56,044 nt of DNA from an uncultured bacterium. Lineage in GTDB: Bacteria; Verrucomicrobiota; Kiritimatiellia; RFP12; UBA1067. Both the position numbers and the translations under genes were made by a program. The stretch spans positions 1 to 56,044 of the forward strand of contig CACWIW010000030.1 of NCBI GenBank assembly GCA_902761035.1, written 5' to 3'. Under the pieces are notes generated by a model that worked only from the letters and a program-made list of their open reading frames with translations, was not told the origin of the DNA and searched no databases. Shown piece by piece: positions 27,052-35,805 of this stretch; within the stretch, counting starts at the first letter, position 1; the number at the start of each line of letters is the position of its first letter.

Positions 27052-28449
27052 ATGCAAAAATCTGGTGCCAGTGTTGACGTGTCGCGCCGCGCGTTCATCG
27101 GCGGCACGGCGGCCTTTGCGGGCCTGCCGCTCCTCGGGGCGGCGCCGCAAAATGGCGAGGCGGATACGACGTGTCCGCCCAATGCCGCGTGGGAGACCGT
27201 GTTCGGCGACGCCACGCCAGCGGTGCTCGTGCGGCGTCTCTACCTCGACTTGGCGGGACGCATCCCGACCGTCGAGGAGGCTAAGGAGTTCGTCCGCTCG
27301 CGGAACCGCAAGGACCTTGTGGACATGTTGCTCGCGTCGGATTCGTTCGCCGACTACTGGAGCATGCGCTTCTGCGACATCCTGCGCGTGAAGAGCGAGT
27401 TCCCGATCAACCTCTGGCCTAACGCGGTGTACGTCTACCACCGGCGCATCCGCGAGTTCGTGAAGAAAGACGAGCCGTGGACCGCGTTCACGCGCGCTCT
27501 CATCTCCGCGACCGGCAGCGACTTCCGCGACGCGGAAGCGAACTTCTTCCGCGCGTCGGCGCTCCGCACGCCGGAGGGGCTCGCCGAGGCGGCCACGGCC
27601 ACGTTCCTCGGCGAGAACTACGCCGACCTTCCGGAGAAGACCCGCGCCGAGTACGCGAACTACTTCCGCCGCGTGCGCATCAAGAACACGCGCGAGTGGA
27701 AGGAGGAAATCGTATATCTCGACCCGTCCCAGGACGGCCCCACGCCGGCGGCCTTCGCGGACTACCTGCTCGGCCCTGCGCGCGATAAATTCGCCCGGGC
27801 GTTCGTGCAGCGCGTCGACTGGTGGATGCTCGGCCTCGAAAAGCCCGATCCCGCGCACGTGGCGATCTTCAGGAAGAACGGCTTCCGCCTCAAGCCGCTC
27901 GTGCGGGCGATTGCGATGTCCAGGGCCTACGGGCGCGGCTCCATCACCGGCGGGTTCCCATGCCGCCGCCTCGACGCGGAGGTGTTGGACGACATGATCT
28001 GCGACCTCACCGATACGAAGCGCGACTACCAGTCCATCGCCCCTGAGCCGTTCACGTTCCTGCCGAAGGACCGGCGGAGCATCCTGATCGAGGACGGCTC
28101 GATCTCCAATGCGTTCCTGCTCCTCTTCGGACGTCCCGCGCGCGATACGGGCCTCCTTTCCGAGCGGCACAACGAGATCACGGCGAAGCAGCGCCTCTAC
28201 CTGTTCAACTCCGGCAAGCTGTTCCGCATGCTCGGGCGCATCACGGACAACAGGCAATTCCGCTCACGCTCGATTAGCGCGATGCTGCAGGACCTCTACT
28301 GGCGGTTACTCTCGCGTCCCGCCATGCCCGCCGAGTTGGACATGCTCGTTGCGCGCTACCGCGAGCTGAAGGGCGGCGCGCGCTGGCACTTCCCCAAGGA
28401 CGTCGCCTGGGCGCTCATGAACACGCGCGAGTTCCTGTACCAGCACTGA
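27052..28449 (+). CDS. DUF1549/DUF1553 protein with Tat signal
   Basis: A 465-residue member of the Planctomycetes/Verrucomicrobia DUF1549-DUF1553 family. The N-terminus has a twin-arginine signal (SRRAFIGG, Arg12-Arg13, then a hydrophobic stretch to about residue 30), so it is exported folded. The DUF1549 region follows (VRRLYLDLAGRIPTVEEAKEF, DMLLASDSFADYW, W. AFTRALISATGSDF), and DUF1553 is in the C-terminal half (RPARDTGLLSERHNEITAKQ, ending AWALMNTREFLYQH). The cytochrome-c-like domain seen in many relatives is absent and the protein is shorter than usual. It is first in an operon with the DUF1501 gene, its near-universal partner. Molecular function is unknown. Confidence 0.85.
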   Translation: MQKSGASVDVSRRAFIGGTAAFAGLPLLGAAPQNGEADTTCPPNAAWETVFGDATPAVLVRRLYLDLAGRIPTVEEAKEFVRSRNRKDLVDMLLASDSFADYWSMRFCDILRVKSEFPINLWPNAVYVYHRRIREFVKKDEPWTAFTRALISATGSDFRDAEANFFRASALRTPEGLAEAATATFLGENYADLPEKTRAEYANYFRRVRIKNTREWKEEIVYLDPSQDGPTPAAFADYLLGPARDKFARAFVQRVDWWMLGLEKPDPAHVAIFRKNGFRLKPLVRAIAMSRAYGRGSITGGFPCRRLDAEVLDDMICDLTDTKRDYQSIAPEPFTFLPKDRRSILIEDGSISNAFLLLFGRPARDTGLLSERHNEITAKQRLYLFNSGKLFRMLGRITDNRQFRSRSISAMLQDLYWRLLSRPAMPAELDMLVARYRELKGGARWHFPKDVAWALMNTREFLYQH

Positions 28450-28461
28450 GGAGGCCTGAAG

Positions 28462-29643
28462 ATGTCCGCGAAAAGCGTAATTGAACTGTGGCTCTGGGGA
28501 GGTCCTTCCCAGCTGGAGACGTTCGACCCCAAGCCGGACGCCTCGCCCGACTACAACAACGGCCTGAAGGCGATCGACACCGTCGTTCCCGGCATGAAGG
28601 TACACGAGTGGTGGCCGAACCTCGCCAAGTGCGCGAACCTCTGCTCGTTCATCCGCTCGATGACCCACCCGCACTTCGGACACGAGACGGCCACGTACCT
28701 CATGCAGACGGGGCGCAATCCAGGCGGCGGCATAGTGTATCCCGCGATCGGCGCTGTGATGGCGATGATGCGCGCGAAGACCTACTCCGGCGACCTTCCT
28801 CCGTACGTGATACTCACCACCGCGAAAGGGCGTTTCAGCGAAGTGGGCTTCCTCGGCGACAAGTACGCCCCGCTCGTCACGGGCGGCAACCCGAACCAGC
28901 CGAAGTTCGTCGTGGACGGCATCGTACCGCCCGGCGGCCTCACCAAGGAGGAGATCAAGGACCGCTTCGACCTGCTTTCCAGCATGGACACCTTCGGCCG
29001 CCCCGAGGCGTTTGCCGACTTCCTCGCGGCCGGCAAGGAGGCGCGCCGCGTGATCGAGGGCAGCGCGGCCGCCACGTTCGACCTCTCCCAGGAGACGGAC
29101 GCCACGCGCAACCGCTACGGCCGCACGTGGATCGGGCAGTCGCTCCTCGCGGCGCGCCGTCTCGTTGAATACGGCGTTCCGTACATCACCGTGAACATGG
29201 GCGGCTGGGATTCCCACAAGCGCCACTTCGAGACGATGAAGCAGCGCACGGCGGACACCGACAAGGCCGTGGCCGCGCTCCTGAGCGATCTCCACGAGCG
29301 CAAGCTGCTCGACTCGACGATCCTCTGGGTCAGCGGCGAGTTCGGACGCACCACGAAGTTCGACCGCAACCCGCCGTGGAACGGCGGACGCAACCACTAC
29401 CCGCGCTGTTTCTCGGCGCTCGTGGCAGGCGGCGGATTCCGCGGCGGCTGCGTGGTGGGCGAGAGCGACGATACGGCCTCGAAGGTTGGGAAGCGTCCCG
29501 TGACGCCGGTGGATTTCCTTGGCTCCATCTACGAACTGTGCGGCATCGACCCTGACGGCCAGATGCCTAACAACGCCGGAAAGAAACTCACGGTGCTTCC
29601 CCCCGCGTCCACCGAAGGGCGTCTGCGCGAAATCTATGCATGA
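28462..29643 (+). CDS. DUF1501 protein
   Basis: A 393-residue DUF1501 protein, an alkaline-phosphatase/sulfatase-fold family. Visible family features are WLWGGPSQLETFDPKPD near the N-terminus, a central SLLAARRLVEYGVPYITVNMGGWDSH, DSTILWVSGEFGRT, and GRNHYPRCFSALVAGGGF. GAGGAGG at 28448-28454 overlaps the previous stop and is 7 nt before the ATG, showing translational coupling. Most DUF1501 proteins begin with a Tat signal; this one does not, starting MSAKSVIELWLWGG directly in the fold. The Tat signal is instead on the preceding protein, so co-export is possible. Confidence 0.87.
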   Translation: MSAKSVIELWLWGGPSQLETFDPKPDASPDYNNGLKAIDTVVPGMKVHEWWPNLAKCANLCSFIRSMTHPHFGHETATYLMQTGRNPGGGIVYPAIGAVMAMMRAKTYSGDLPPYVILTTAKGRFSEVGFLGDKYAPLVTGGNPNQPKFVVDGIVPPGGLTKEEIKDRFDLLSSMDTFGRPEAFADFLAAGKEARRVIEGSAAATFDLSQETDATRNRYGRTWIGQSLLAARRLVEYGVPYITVNMGGWDSHKRHFETMKQRTADTDKAVAALLSDLHERKLLDSTILWVSGEFGRTTKFDRNPPWNGGRNHYPRCFSALVAGGGFRGGCVVGESDDTASKVGKRPVTPVDFLGSIYELCGIDPDGQMPNNAGKKLTVLPPASTEGRLREIYA

Positions 29644-29653
29644 GGTGGCTGAA

Positions 29654-31414
29654 ATGAAACGTGTACTTGCATTGGCGCTGTTATGCACGTGGGTGGCGGC
29701 CCAGGCCGCCGACCCCTACGTCGGCTACATCTACCCGTGCGGCATCCAGGCCGGCACCACGAACCGCCTCATCGTGGGCGGGCAGGCCTTCCCGAGAAAA
29801 GGCTGCGAAGCCGTCGTTTCCGGAGAAGGCGTGAAGGTGCTGTCCATCCAGATGGTGCCCTACTTTCCGACGTTGTCCGCCCCGCAGTTTCGCTATCTGG
29901 CGAAGTGGCTCGACGGCATTGCGAAGGGCGACCGCACCGCGCCGCCGCTTCCAACGGACCCGAAGGCCCATGTGGACGAGTGGCGCTCCAACAGCTGGTG
30001 GCAGGTTCTCGGCACGCTCGACCCGCAGAAGATATCGATCGTGGAGCGCGCGATGTACATCCGCCGCAACCCGCTGCAGACGACGCCGTCGCTTGGCCAA
30101 CGCCTGCTCGTGACCGTGGCCGCCGCGCCGGACGCGAAACCCGGAGCGCGCGAGTTTCGCGTGTTCGGGCCGAACGGAATGTCCGCGCCGCGCCCGTTCA
30201 TAGTCACCGCCGCGCCTCACGAGGAGGAGGCTCTGTACGCGCCGCCGCACCGTCCGCTTCCGCCTGCGCCCGCCGTCACAAACCTGCCGTGCGTCCTGGA
30301 CGGACAGATCATGCCGGGGCAGACGGACAAATGGACGCTCCGCCTTCAGAAGGGCCGTACGATTACGCTGCGGACCGTGGCGCGCGAACTCCAGCCGTAC
30401 ATCGGCGACGCCGTGCCGGGGTTCTTCAATCCAGCGCTTCGCATCCTCAACCCCAAAGGGGGCGAGGAGGCTTTTGCGGACGACAACTTCTACCACCCCG
30501 ATCCCGTGCTTGTGTTCACGCCGCCGAAGGACGGCGACTACACGCTGGAGATCCACGACCTGCTCTACCGGGGACGCGCCGACTTTGTCTATTCAATTAC
30601 CGTGGAGGCGGGTGCGCATCCGGTGGACCCACGCCGCGTGAGCCTGTGGCCGAATCCTGTGCCGCAGACGCCGCCAGGCGTGCCGTGCAGTACCTTTAAG
30701 GGCGTCGTCCCCTGCGCGGGCGTCGAGTGCGAGCATGTGCTTGAAGTGAAAGAGCCGGGCGAGTACGTGTTCGATCTTCTTGCGCGCCGTGTCGGTTCGC
30801 CGCTTGATGCGCGTCTGAGCGTGTTCGGCCCTGCGGGCGGGAAGCCCGTGGCCGTGTTCACGGACACCACGAACCTCGTTTTCCGCGGCTCGCTCATCCA
30901 GGGCGAGTGCGATCCGGTTGGAACGTGCCGCCTTGAGGTGGGCACGTACCGCCTGCGGATCGAGGACGAGGCGGGGAAGGGCGGGCCTGAATGGTCGTAC
31001 GTGCTGCGCGTGTACCGTCCCGCGCCCTCGTTCGAGGTGTGGACGGGGAAGTCGTCCTTCGCCTTCCGCGCGAAGAGCAGATCCGCGCCGATGAAGGTTT
31101 TCGTGCTGCGCGGCGGCGGATTCGACGGCCCGGTGGTCTTGGACGAGACGCTGGACTTCTATTTCCAGCCGTCTGTCATCCCGGCCGGTACGAACACGGT
31201 CAAGGTGGCGCTTGTTTCGAAGTGGCGCGGCACGCAGCCCGTACAGGAACTGCAGTTCACGGCCTCCGCGCAGATCGGCGGCTGCACTCAGACGGTGCGC
31301 ATCCAGCCGGCGGACGAGTACAACCAGGCCTTTGCCTGGGACCATCTCCTGCCGACGCATGCGTTCAACGTTCACGTCTGGACGAACGGCAATAACAAGG
31401 AGAAGAGGAAATGA
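29654..31414 (+). CDS. Secreted protein with IPT-like and PPC domains
   Basis: A 586-residue exported protein with signal peptide KRVLALALLCTWVAAQAA. It has an N-terminal region resembling an IPT/TIG-like fold (YIYPCGIQAGTTNRLIVGGQAF) and at least two bacterial pre-peptidase C-terminal (PPC) domains: DGQIMPGQTDKWTLRLQKG with DGDYTLEIHDLLYRG, and VKEPGEYVFDLLARRVGSPLDARLSVFGP. Such proteins often travel with DUF1501/DUF1549 genes. ATG 29654 is chosen for the signal peptide and GAGGTGG at 29642; the upstream reading overlaps the DUF1501 gene. Its end overlaps the start of the VWA gene by 4 nt. Confidence 0.8.
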   Translation: MKRVLALALLCTWVAAQAADPYVGYIYPCGIQAGTTNRLIVGGQAFPRKGCEAVVSGEGVKVLSIQMVPYFPTLSAPQFRYLAKWLDGIAKGDRTAPPLPTDPKAHVDEWRSNSWWQVLGTLDPQKISIVERAMYIRRNPLQTTPSLGQRLLVTVAAAPDAKPGAREFRVFGPNGMSAPRPFIVTAAPHEEEALYAPPHRPLPPAPAVTNLPCVLDGQIMPGQTDKWTLRLQKGRTITLRTVARELQPYIGDAVPGFFNPALRILNPKGGEEAFADDNFYHPDPVLVFTPPKDGDYTLEIHDLLYRGRADFVYSITVEAGAHPVDPRRVSLWPNPVPQTPPGVPCSTFKGVVPCAGVECEHVLEVKEPGEYVFDLLARRVGSPLDARLSVFGPAGGKPVAVFTDTTNLVFRGSLIQGECDPVGTCRLEVGTYRLRIEDEAGKGGPEWSYVLRVYRPAPSFEVWTGKSSFAFRAKSRSAPMKVFVLRGGGFDGPVVLDETLDFYFQPSVIPAGTNTVKVALVSKWRGTQPVQELQFTASAQIGGCTQTVRIQPADEYNQAFAWDHLLPTHAFNVHVWTNGNNKEKRK

Positions 31415-31974
31415 AGGTCGCGCTTGCGTGCGTCTTTGCCGTTCTCCTTTCGGGAGGCGCATCCGCGCAGAGTTCTGGCCAGCATCTTGCAATCGTCATC
31501 GACTGCTCCGCCGCGCAGAGCAAGCGCCTGTTTGATCGTTCCATACGCCATGCGATGCGTGCCGTGGAGCGTCTGACGGCGAGGGACACTGTGTCGGTTG
31601 TGGCGTTCGACGATGCCGTGGAACTTCTGGTCCCGGCTACGTCCGTGACCAACAAGGCGCCGATCCTGGCAAAGCTTAAGGGCCTGAATCCAAGGGGGAA
31701 GAGGGCGCTGTTCGCGGCCATCGCGAAGGGCGCTGACGAAGTGCGGCGATATGCGTCAGAGGATCAGGCGAAGCGCGTGATGCTGCTTACCGGAAACGGG
31801 GCCGGTCCGTTGATCGGGCCCGGCACGCCGGATGAGATCCGCACGCTGGCGAAGTCTCTCGCCAAGGAGAAGATCACGCTGTTCTCGCCGCAGGAAGGCA
31901 ACGTACAGGGCGGACGCCGCGCAACCCAACCGCGCCGTCAAAGCGGAAAGAAGGATAAAGGGCGGCAACGCTAG
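31411..31974 (+). CDS. Secreted von Willebrand A-like protein
   Basis: A 187-residue protein with signal peptide KVALACVFAVLLSGGASA, then a VWA-like domain: HLAIVIDCSAAQ, DTVSVVAFDDAVELLVP, LNPRGKRALFAAIAKG, KRVMLLTGNG. The MIDAS motif DxSxS is degenerate (D-C-S-A-A), so metal binding is doubtful. The C-terminal tail is strongly basic (RRQSGKKDKGRQR). It overlaps the previous gene by ATGA, so the two are translationally coupled. Confidence 0.75.
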   Translation: MKVALACVFAVLLSGGASAQSSGQHLAIVIDCSAAQSKRLFDRSIRHAMRAVERLTARDTVSVVAFDDAVELLVPATSVTNKAPILAKLKGLNPRGKRALFAAIAKGADEVRRYASEDQAKRVMLLTGNGAGPLIGPGTPDEIRTLAKSLAKEKITLFSPQEGNVQGGRRATQPRRQSGKKDKGRQR

Positions 31975-31983
31975 GCGCATAGT

Positions 31984-33276
31984 ATGAACCGAGACCTGAA
32001 ATTCTACTTTCTCTTCATCGGCCTCCCGGCGCTCCTGCTTGCGCTCGGCGGACTGCGTCTGCTCAGCGTTGAATCCGCGCGCGCGCACACGCTCGGACGC
32101 GACGCGCTTCAGGCGAAGGCCACGCTTGCCGTCTCGGACGTGCGGCGGTACATACGCGAGTACGTGGATGGGGTGCTGTCGCGCGTGGAGCAGATGCCGG
32201 AGGGGACGACGAACTACGCGGAGATCGTCCAGACGGAACCGCTAGTGCGCGCGATAACGCCGGTCCAGCGCGCGAAGGGGCCAGCCAGAGGACGCCGCCG
32301 CGCACACGTGCAGCTTGAGCCGATAGCCGTTCTTGCGCGCGTGCCTGGCTGGCTGGGGGATTTCGACGCCGAATCCAAGTCGGAGGAGGACCAGGAACGC
32401 GCGACGACCATTGAAGTGCGCGCGGCGGACGGGCAGCTCCTGATCCCCTCAACCGCGCGGCAACGGGGAGGATACTTCGTCTATGCGTCGCTTGCGCCCG
32501 AATTGCCGGACGTGCGCGTGGGCGTGGCATGGCGAGACGGACGCGAACTGGCTGCGCAGGCGCGTTTCCGGATCTGGTTCATCGGCTCGACCGTGCTGGT
32601 CCTGCTGCTCGGAACGCTGTTGGCGGGCGGCATCCTGCTCGTGCGGGCCGCGCGGCGGGCGCGGCTCGAGGCCCGTCGCGAGACGGACTTCACGGCGAAC
32701 GTGTCGCATGAGTTCAAGACGCCGCTCACGGGAATACGCCTCGCAGCCGAATTCGCGCAGGAGCACGCCTCCGACGAGCTGACGCGGCAGGCCCTGAACG
32801 ACGTGCTGGAGGGCACGGACCGCCTGCGGCACCTCGTCTCGGACGTGCTGGACTACGGACGGCTCATGGACGGCAAGCCCCTGCCCACCGAACCCGAGGA
32901 CGTGGGGGACGGCGTGATCGCCGAGGTTAACCACGCCGCGCTCCGGCACATCATTGAAAACCTTGAGGACAACGCCGCAAAATACGCGCCCGGCTCGCCG
33001 CCGGAACGTCGCGTGCGCGCGGAGGGGGAGTGGGCCTACATCGACGTGATGGACCGCGGGCCGGGGATGTCCGCAGAGGAGCGTGCCAAGGCTTTTGACC
33101 GTTTCTGGCGCGCGGACAACTCGACTGCCCGTTCGACGGGCGGCTGCGGGCTGGGACTTTCAATTGCGCGCCTGCTGGCACGCGCCCAGGGCGGCGACCT
33201 CACCGTGTCGCCGCGCGAGGGTGGTGGGACAATATTCACGGTAAAACTCAAAAAAGTAGAGGAGAAAAATGGCTGA
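31984..33276 (+). CDS. Membrane sensor histidine kinase
   Basis: A 430-residue kinase with TM1 at about 8-28, a periplasmic sensor of about 165 residues with no recognised fold, TM2 at about 198-222, HisKA with SHEFKTPL (His242), and HATPase with N-box NLEDNAAKYA, G1 DRGPGM, F-box FDRFWRADNS and G2 GGCGLGLS. The stretch between HisKA and the N-box is unusually short (LMDGKPLPTEPEDVGDGVIA then straight into VNHAALRHIIENL): about 30 residues of the usual linker are missing, yet the frame is intact. The stop overlaps the start of the response regulator. It probably signals for the upstream DUF1549/DUF1501 operon or the downstream CDF gene. Confidence 0.9.
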   Translation: MNRDLKFYFLFIGLPALLLALGGLRLLSVESARAHTLGRDALQAKATLAVSDVRRYIREYVDGVLSRVEQMPEGTTNYAEIVQTEPLVRAITPVQRAKGPARGRRRAHVQLEPIAVLARVPGWLGDFDAESKSEEDQERATTIEVRAADGQLLIPSTARQRGGYFVYASLAPELPDVRVGVAWRDGRELAAQARFRIWFIGSTVLVLLLGTLLAGGILLVRAARRARLEARRETDFTANVSHEFKTPLTGIRLAAEFAQEHASDELTRQALNDVLEGTDRLRHLVSDVLDYGRLMDGKPLPTEPEDVGDGVIAEVNHAALRHIIENLEDNAAKYAPGSPPERRVRAEGEWAYIDVMDRGPGMSAEERAKAFDRFWRADNSTARSTGGCGLGLSIARLLARAQGGDLTVSPREGGGTIFTVKLKKVEEKNG

Positions 33277-33997
33277 CATCCTGATTGCAGAGGACGATGC
33301 GCGCATCCGCCTGTACGTGGCGGCGGCGCTGAAGGAGGCGGGGCACACCACGCGGACGGCGGCGGACGGCGTGGCGACGCTTTCCGCGTACGCGGAGCGG
33401 CGTCCCGATTTGCTCGTGCTGGACCTCATGATGCCGCGCAAGAGCGGATTAGACGTGTGCGAGGAGCTGCGCAAGACGGACGAGTCGCTGCCGATCCTCG
33501 TCCTGACCGCAAAGGAGGCGGAGTCGGACAAGATCCTCGCCTTCGGCCTCGGCGCGGACGACTACATGACGAAGCCGTTCAGCATGAGCGAGTTAAAAGT
33601 GCGCATCGGCGCGATCCTGCGCCGGGCGCGCCTGGGGGACACGGCTGGGCGCGTGGAGGACGTTTTCAAGTTCGTCTCGTGGAAGGTGGATGCTGCCAAG
33701 TTCATGCTCGTGGCGGCGGACGGCACGCAGACGCCCCTCACGTCGCTTGAACTGGGCATTCTGCGCCTTCTTGCCGCACATCCGGGCGAGGTGATCGTGC
33801 GCGAGCGCTTCCTCAACGAGCTGTGGGGCGTTTCCTACTACGGCACCACGCGCACGCTCGACTCGCGGATGTCCACGCTGCGGCACAAGCTCGGGGACGA
33901 CGGCGCATACATCGAGACGCAGCGCGGCATCGGTTACCGCTTCAACCCGCCGGGATCCCGTAAATCAGCCAGCCGAGCGACATCATCACGCCGCTGA
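33269..33997 (+). CDS. OmpR/PhoB-family response regulator
   Basis: A 242-residue regulator. The receiver has the phospho-acceptor Asp52 (LLVLDLMMP), the acidic pair EDD near residues 7-9, and Lys102 (DYMTKPFSM). The C-terminal winged helix has TSLELGILRLLAAHPGEVI, TRTLDSRMSTLRHKLG and IETQRGIGYRF. It overlaps the upstream kinase by 8 nt and is its cognate partner. Its target genes are not visible from the sequence. Confidence 0.93.
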   Translation: MADILIAEDDARIRLYVAAALKEAGHTTRTAADGVATLSAYAERRPDLLVLDLMMPRKSGLDVCEELRKTDESLPILVLTAKEAESDKILAFGLGADDYMTKPFSMSELKVRIGAILRRARLGDTAGRVEDVFKFVSWKVDAAKFMLVAADGTQTPLTSLELGILRLLAAHPGEVIVRERFLNELWGVSYYGTTRTLDSRMSTLRHKLGDDGAYIETQRGIGYRFNPPGSRKSASRATSSRR

Positions 33998-34019
33998 TGC
34001 GTGAGGTGCTGTCGCTGCC

Positions 34020-34898
34020 ATGGAAGATTCCGAAAAGATACGCCAGGTAAGGCGAGTCACGGTAGCAGGCATGGCCGTCAACGTGTGCCTTGCCGCGGCG
34101 AAGGCCGTTGCTGGGTGGATTTGCTCGTCACATGCTCTTGTGGCCGATGCGGTGCATTCGCTTTCCGACCTCGTTACGGACGCTGCGGTGGCGCTGGGGG
34201 TCAAGTTCTGGGTTGCCCCCGCCGACGACGCGCATCCGTACGGACATGGCAAGATAGAGGCGCTTGTGACGCTCTTCATCTCGCTCGCGCTGGCTCTCGT
34301 CGCGTACGAGCTGGGAGCGGCGGCGGTGGGGCGTCTCGTGTCGGGGAGCGCTGCGGCGCGCCCTGGTCTCGCGGCGTGTGCCGTGGCGGTGGCGTCCGTG
34401 GTGCTCAAGGAATCCCTCTTTTTGTGGACGCGCCGCGTTGCGCGCAGGGTGAGGTCCACGGCGCTGGAGGCAAACGCCTGGCACCACCGATCCGATGCGT
34501 TCAGCTCCATGCCGGTTGCCCTGGCGGTGGGGGTGGCATGGCTGGTGCCGTCGCTCGCGTGGGTCGACTCCGCCGGGGCGCTTCTCGTGGCGGCGTTCAT
34601 CCTGCGCGTTTCGTGGCAGCTGGCGAAGCCGGCCCTGCAGGAGCTTGTGGATGCCGACATCGACGCCAAGGCCGCAGCGGTGGTGTCAGTGGCCGAGAAG
34701 GTGCCGGGCGTGCGCGGCGTACACAAGGCGCGTGCGCGCCGCTACGGCGGATTGTTCCAGGTTGACCTCCACGTACAGGTGGATCCGTTGCTTTCTGTGG
34801 CGGAGGGACATGCCATCGGCCACGCCGTGAAGGAGGCCGTTTGCGCTGCGGGTCTGGACGTGAACGACGCAGTGGTGCATGTGGAGCCGGATGTCTGA
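34020..34898 (+). CDS. Cation diffusion facilitator (Zn/Fe/Mn efflux) transporter
   Basis: A 292-residue CDF membrane transporter that exports divalent metals in exchange for protons. The TM2 motif is SHALVADAVHSLSDL (Asp43 at the metal site), TM5 has EANAWHHRSDAFSS (His/Asp of the transport site), and HPYGHGKIEAL lies between TM2 and TM3. The C-terminal cytoplasmic domain (VPGVRGVHKARARRYGGLFQVDLHVQVDP) is the usual CDF dimerization fold. It begins 22 nt after the response regulator, so it may be a member or target of that unit. Metal specificity cannot be told. Confidence 0.92.
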   Translation: MEDSEKIRQVRRVTVAGMAVNVCLAAAKAVAGWICSSHALVADAVHSLSDLVTDAAVALGVKFWVAPADDAHPYGHGKIEALVTLFISLALALVAYELGAAAVGRLVSGSAAARPGLAACAVAVASVVLKESLFLWTRRVARRVRSTALEANAWHHRSDAFSSMPVALAVGVAWLVPSLAWVDSAGALLVAAFILRVSWQLAKPALQELVDADIDAKAAAVVSVAEKVPGVRGVHKARARRYGGLFQVDLHVQVDPLLSVAEGHAIGHAVKEAVCAAGLDVNDAVVHVEPDV

Positions 34899-34943
34899 CA
34901 AATTCGGCGGTTGACATTTTTTTTGAGTTAGGCCATTTCTGGC

Positions 34944-34972
34944 TTGCATTTGCCGTCAAAATTTCGTATCAT
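34944..34972 (+). promoter_or_regulatory. Promoter of tRNA-Ser
   Basis: TTGCAT (34944-34949), a 17-nt spacer and TATCAT (34967-34972). The start would be about 34979, 12 nt before the mature tRNA 5' end. Unlike the other promoters seen here it lacks the TG extension. Confidence 0.6.
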
Positions 34973-34990
34973 AATCGCCGTTTTCCCATT

Positions 34991-35084
34991 GGAGGGATGG
35001 CCGAGTGGCTGAAGGCAGCGGTTTGCTAAATCGCCATACGGACTAATCTCCGTATCGGGGGTTCGAATCCCCCTCCCTCCGCCA
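34991..35084 (+). tRNA. tRNA-Ser (anticodon GCU)
   Basis: Acceptor GGAGGGA (34991-34997) pairs with TCCCTCC (35074-35080), followed by discriminator G and an encoded CCA (35082-35084). The anticodon stem GCGGT/ATCGC flanks loop TTGCTAA, anticodon GCT at 35025-35027. The long variable arm (about 35036-35054) and TTCGAAT T-loop are typical of class II tRNA-Ser, reading AGC/AGU codons. Confidence 0.96.
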
Positions 35085-35155
35085 ATGGTAGTGAATAGGT
35101 TAGAGTGAATAGTGAATAGGTATGCTGAACAGGTGAAGAGAGGGTAAGGGGATAG

Positions 35156-35803
35156 ATGTACGCGATTTTCTTTGACGTAGATGGCACGCTGGTTGATTCT
35201 CGCGCGGATTTGGCGGCGGCCGTGAATGCAACGCGGCGCGAACTTGGCTATGCCGAGTTGCCCATGGAGGAGGTCGTGGCGTGCGTGGGCAACGGCGCGC
35301 GCTATCTGCTGGAACATGCAATCCCGGAGGCGGCAGGGCGTTTCGACGAACTCTGGCCGATGCACATGCGCAACTACTCCGCGCATCTCTTCGACGCGAC
35401 CACGCTCTACCCCGGCGTGCGCACGACGCTCGCGGAACTGCATGACCGGGGCTGGCTGATGGGCGTGGTCACGAACAAGCCCGGCAACTTCACGCGACAG
35501 ATTCTCGACCACTTCGGCATCGGACGCTACTTCGGCGCGGGCGTGGTGGGCGGCGGCGACTGCTCGGAGATGAAGCCCTCCGCGCTGCCGCTCCGCGAGG
35601 CGGCCTCGCGTCTGCGCGGGCACCGCATCTCGTCGCACGACTGGATGGTGGGCGACAACTGGACGGACATGGAGTGCGGGCGCAACGCGGGCGTGAAGAC
35701 GGCGTTCTGCACGTTCGGGTTCGGGCATCTGCGCGAGAGCCGCTGCACGATGAAGATCAACCGATTTGACGAACTGCTGCGATACTGCAAGGCGGAGGAC
35801 TGA
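35156..35803 (+). CDS. HAD hydrolase, phosphoglycolate phosphatase-like
   Basis: A 215-residue cytoplasmic HAD phosphatase: motif I FFDVDGTLVDS (Asp7, Asp9), helical cap (about 15-80), motif II VVTNKPGNF, a conserved GGGDCSEMKPSALPL containing the motif III Lys, and motif IV VGDNWTDMECGRNAG. Length and layout match Gph-type phosphatases, which remove 2-phosphoglycolate, though relatives act on other sugar phosphates. It is separated by 2 nt from the MBL-fold gene, so the two form an operon. Confidence 0.87.
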   Translation: MYAIFFDVDGTLVDSRADLAAAVNATRRELGYAELPMEEVVACVGNGARYLLEHAIPEAAGRFDELWPMHMRNYSAHLFDATTLYPGVRTTLAELHDRGWLMGVVTNKPGNFTRQILDHFGIGRYFGAGVVGGGDCSEMKPSALPLREAASRLRGHRISSHDWMVGDNWTDMECGRNAGVKTAFCTFGFGHLRESRCTMKINRFDELLRYCKAED

Positions 35804-35805
35804 CT

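Noticed and set aside
34912..34917. TTGACA at the end of the CDF gene as tRNA -35 box
   Set aside because: No -10 at a proper distance; the TTGCAT/TATCAT pair downstream fits better.
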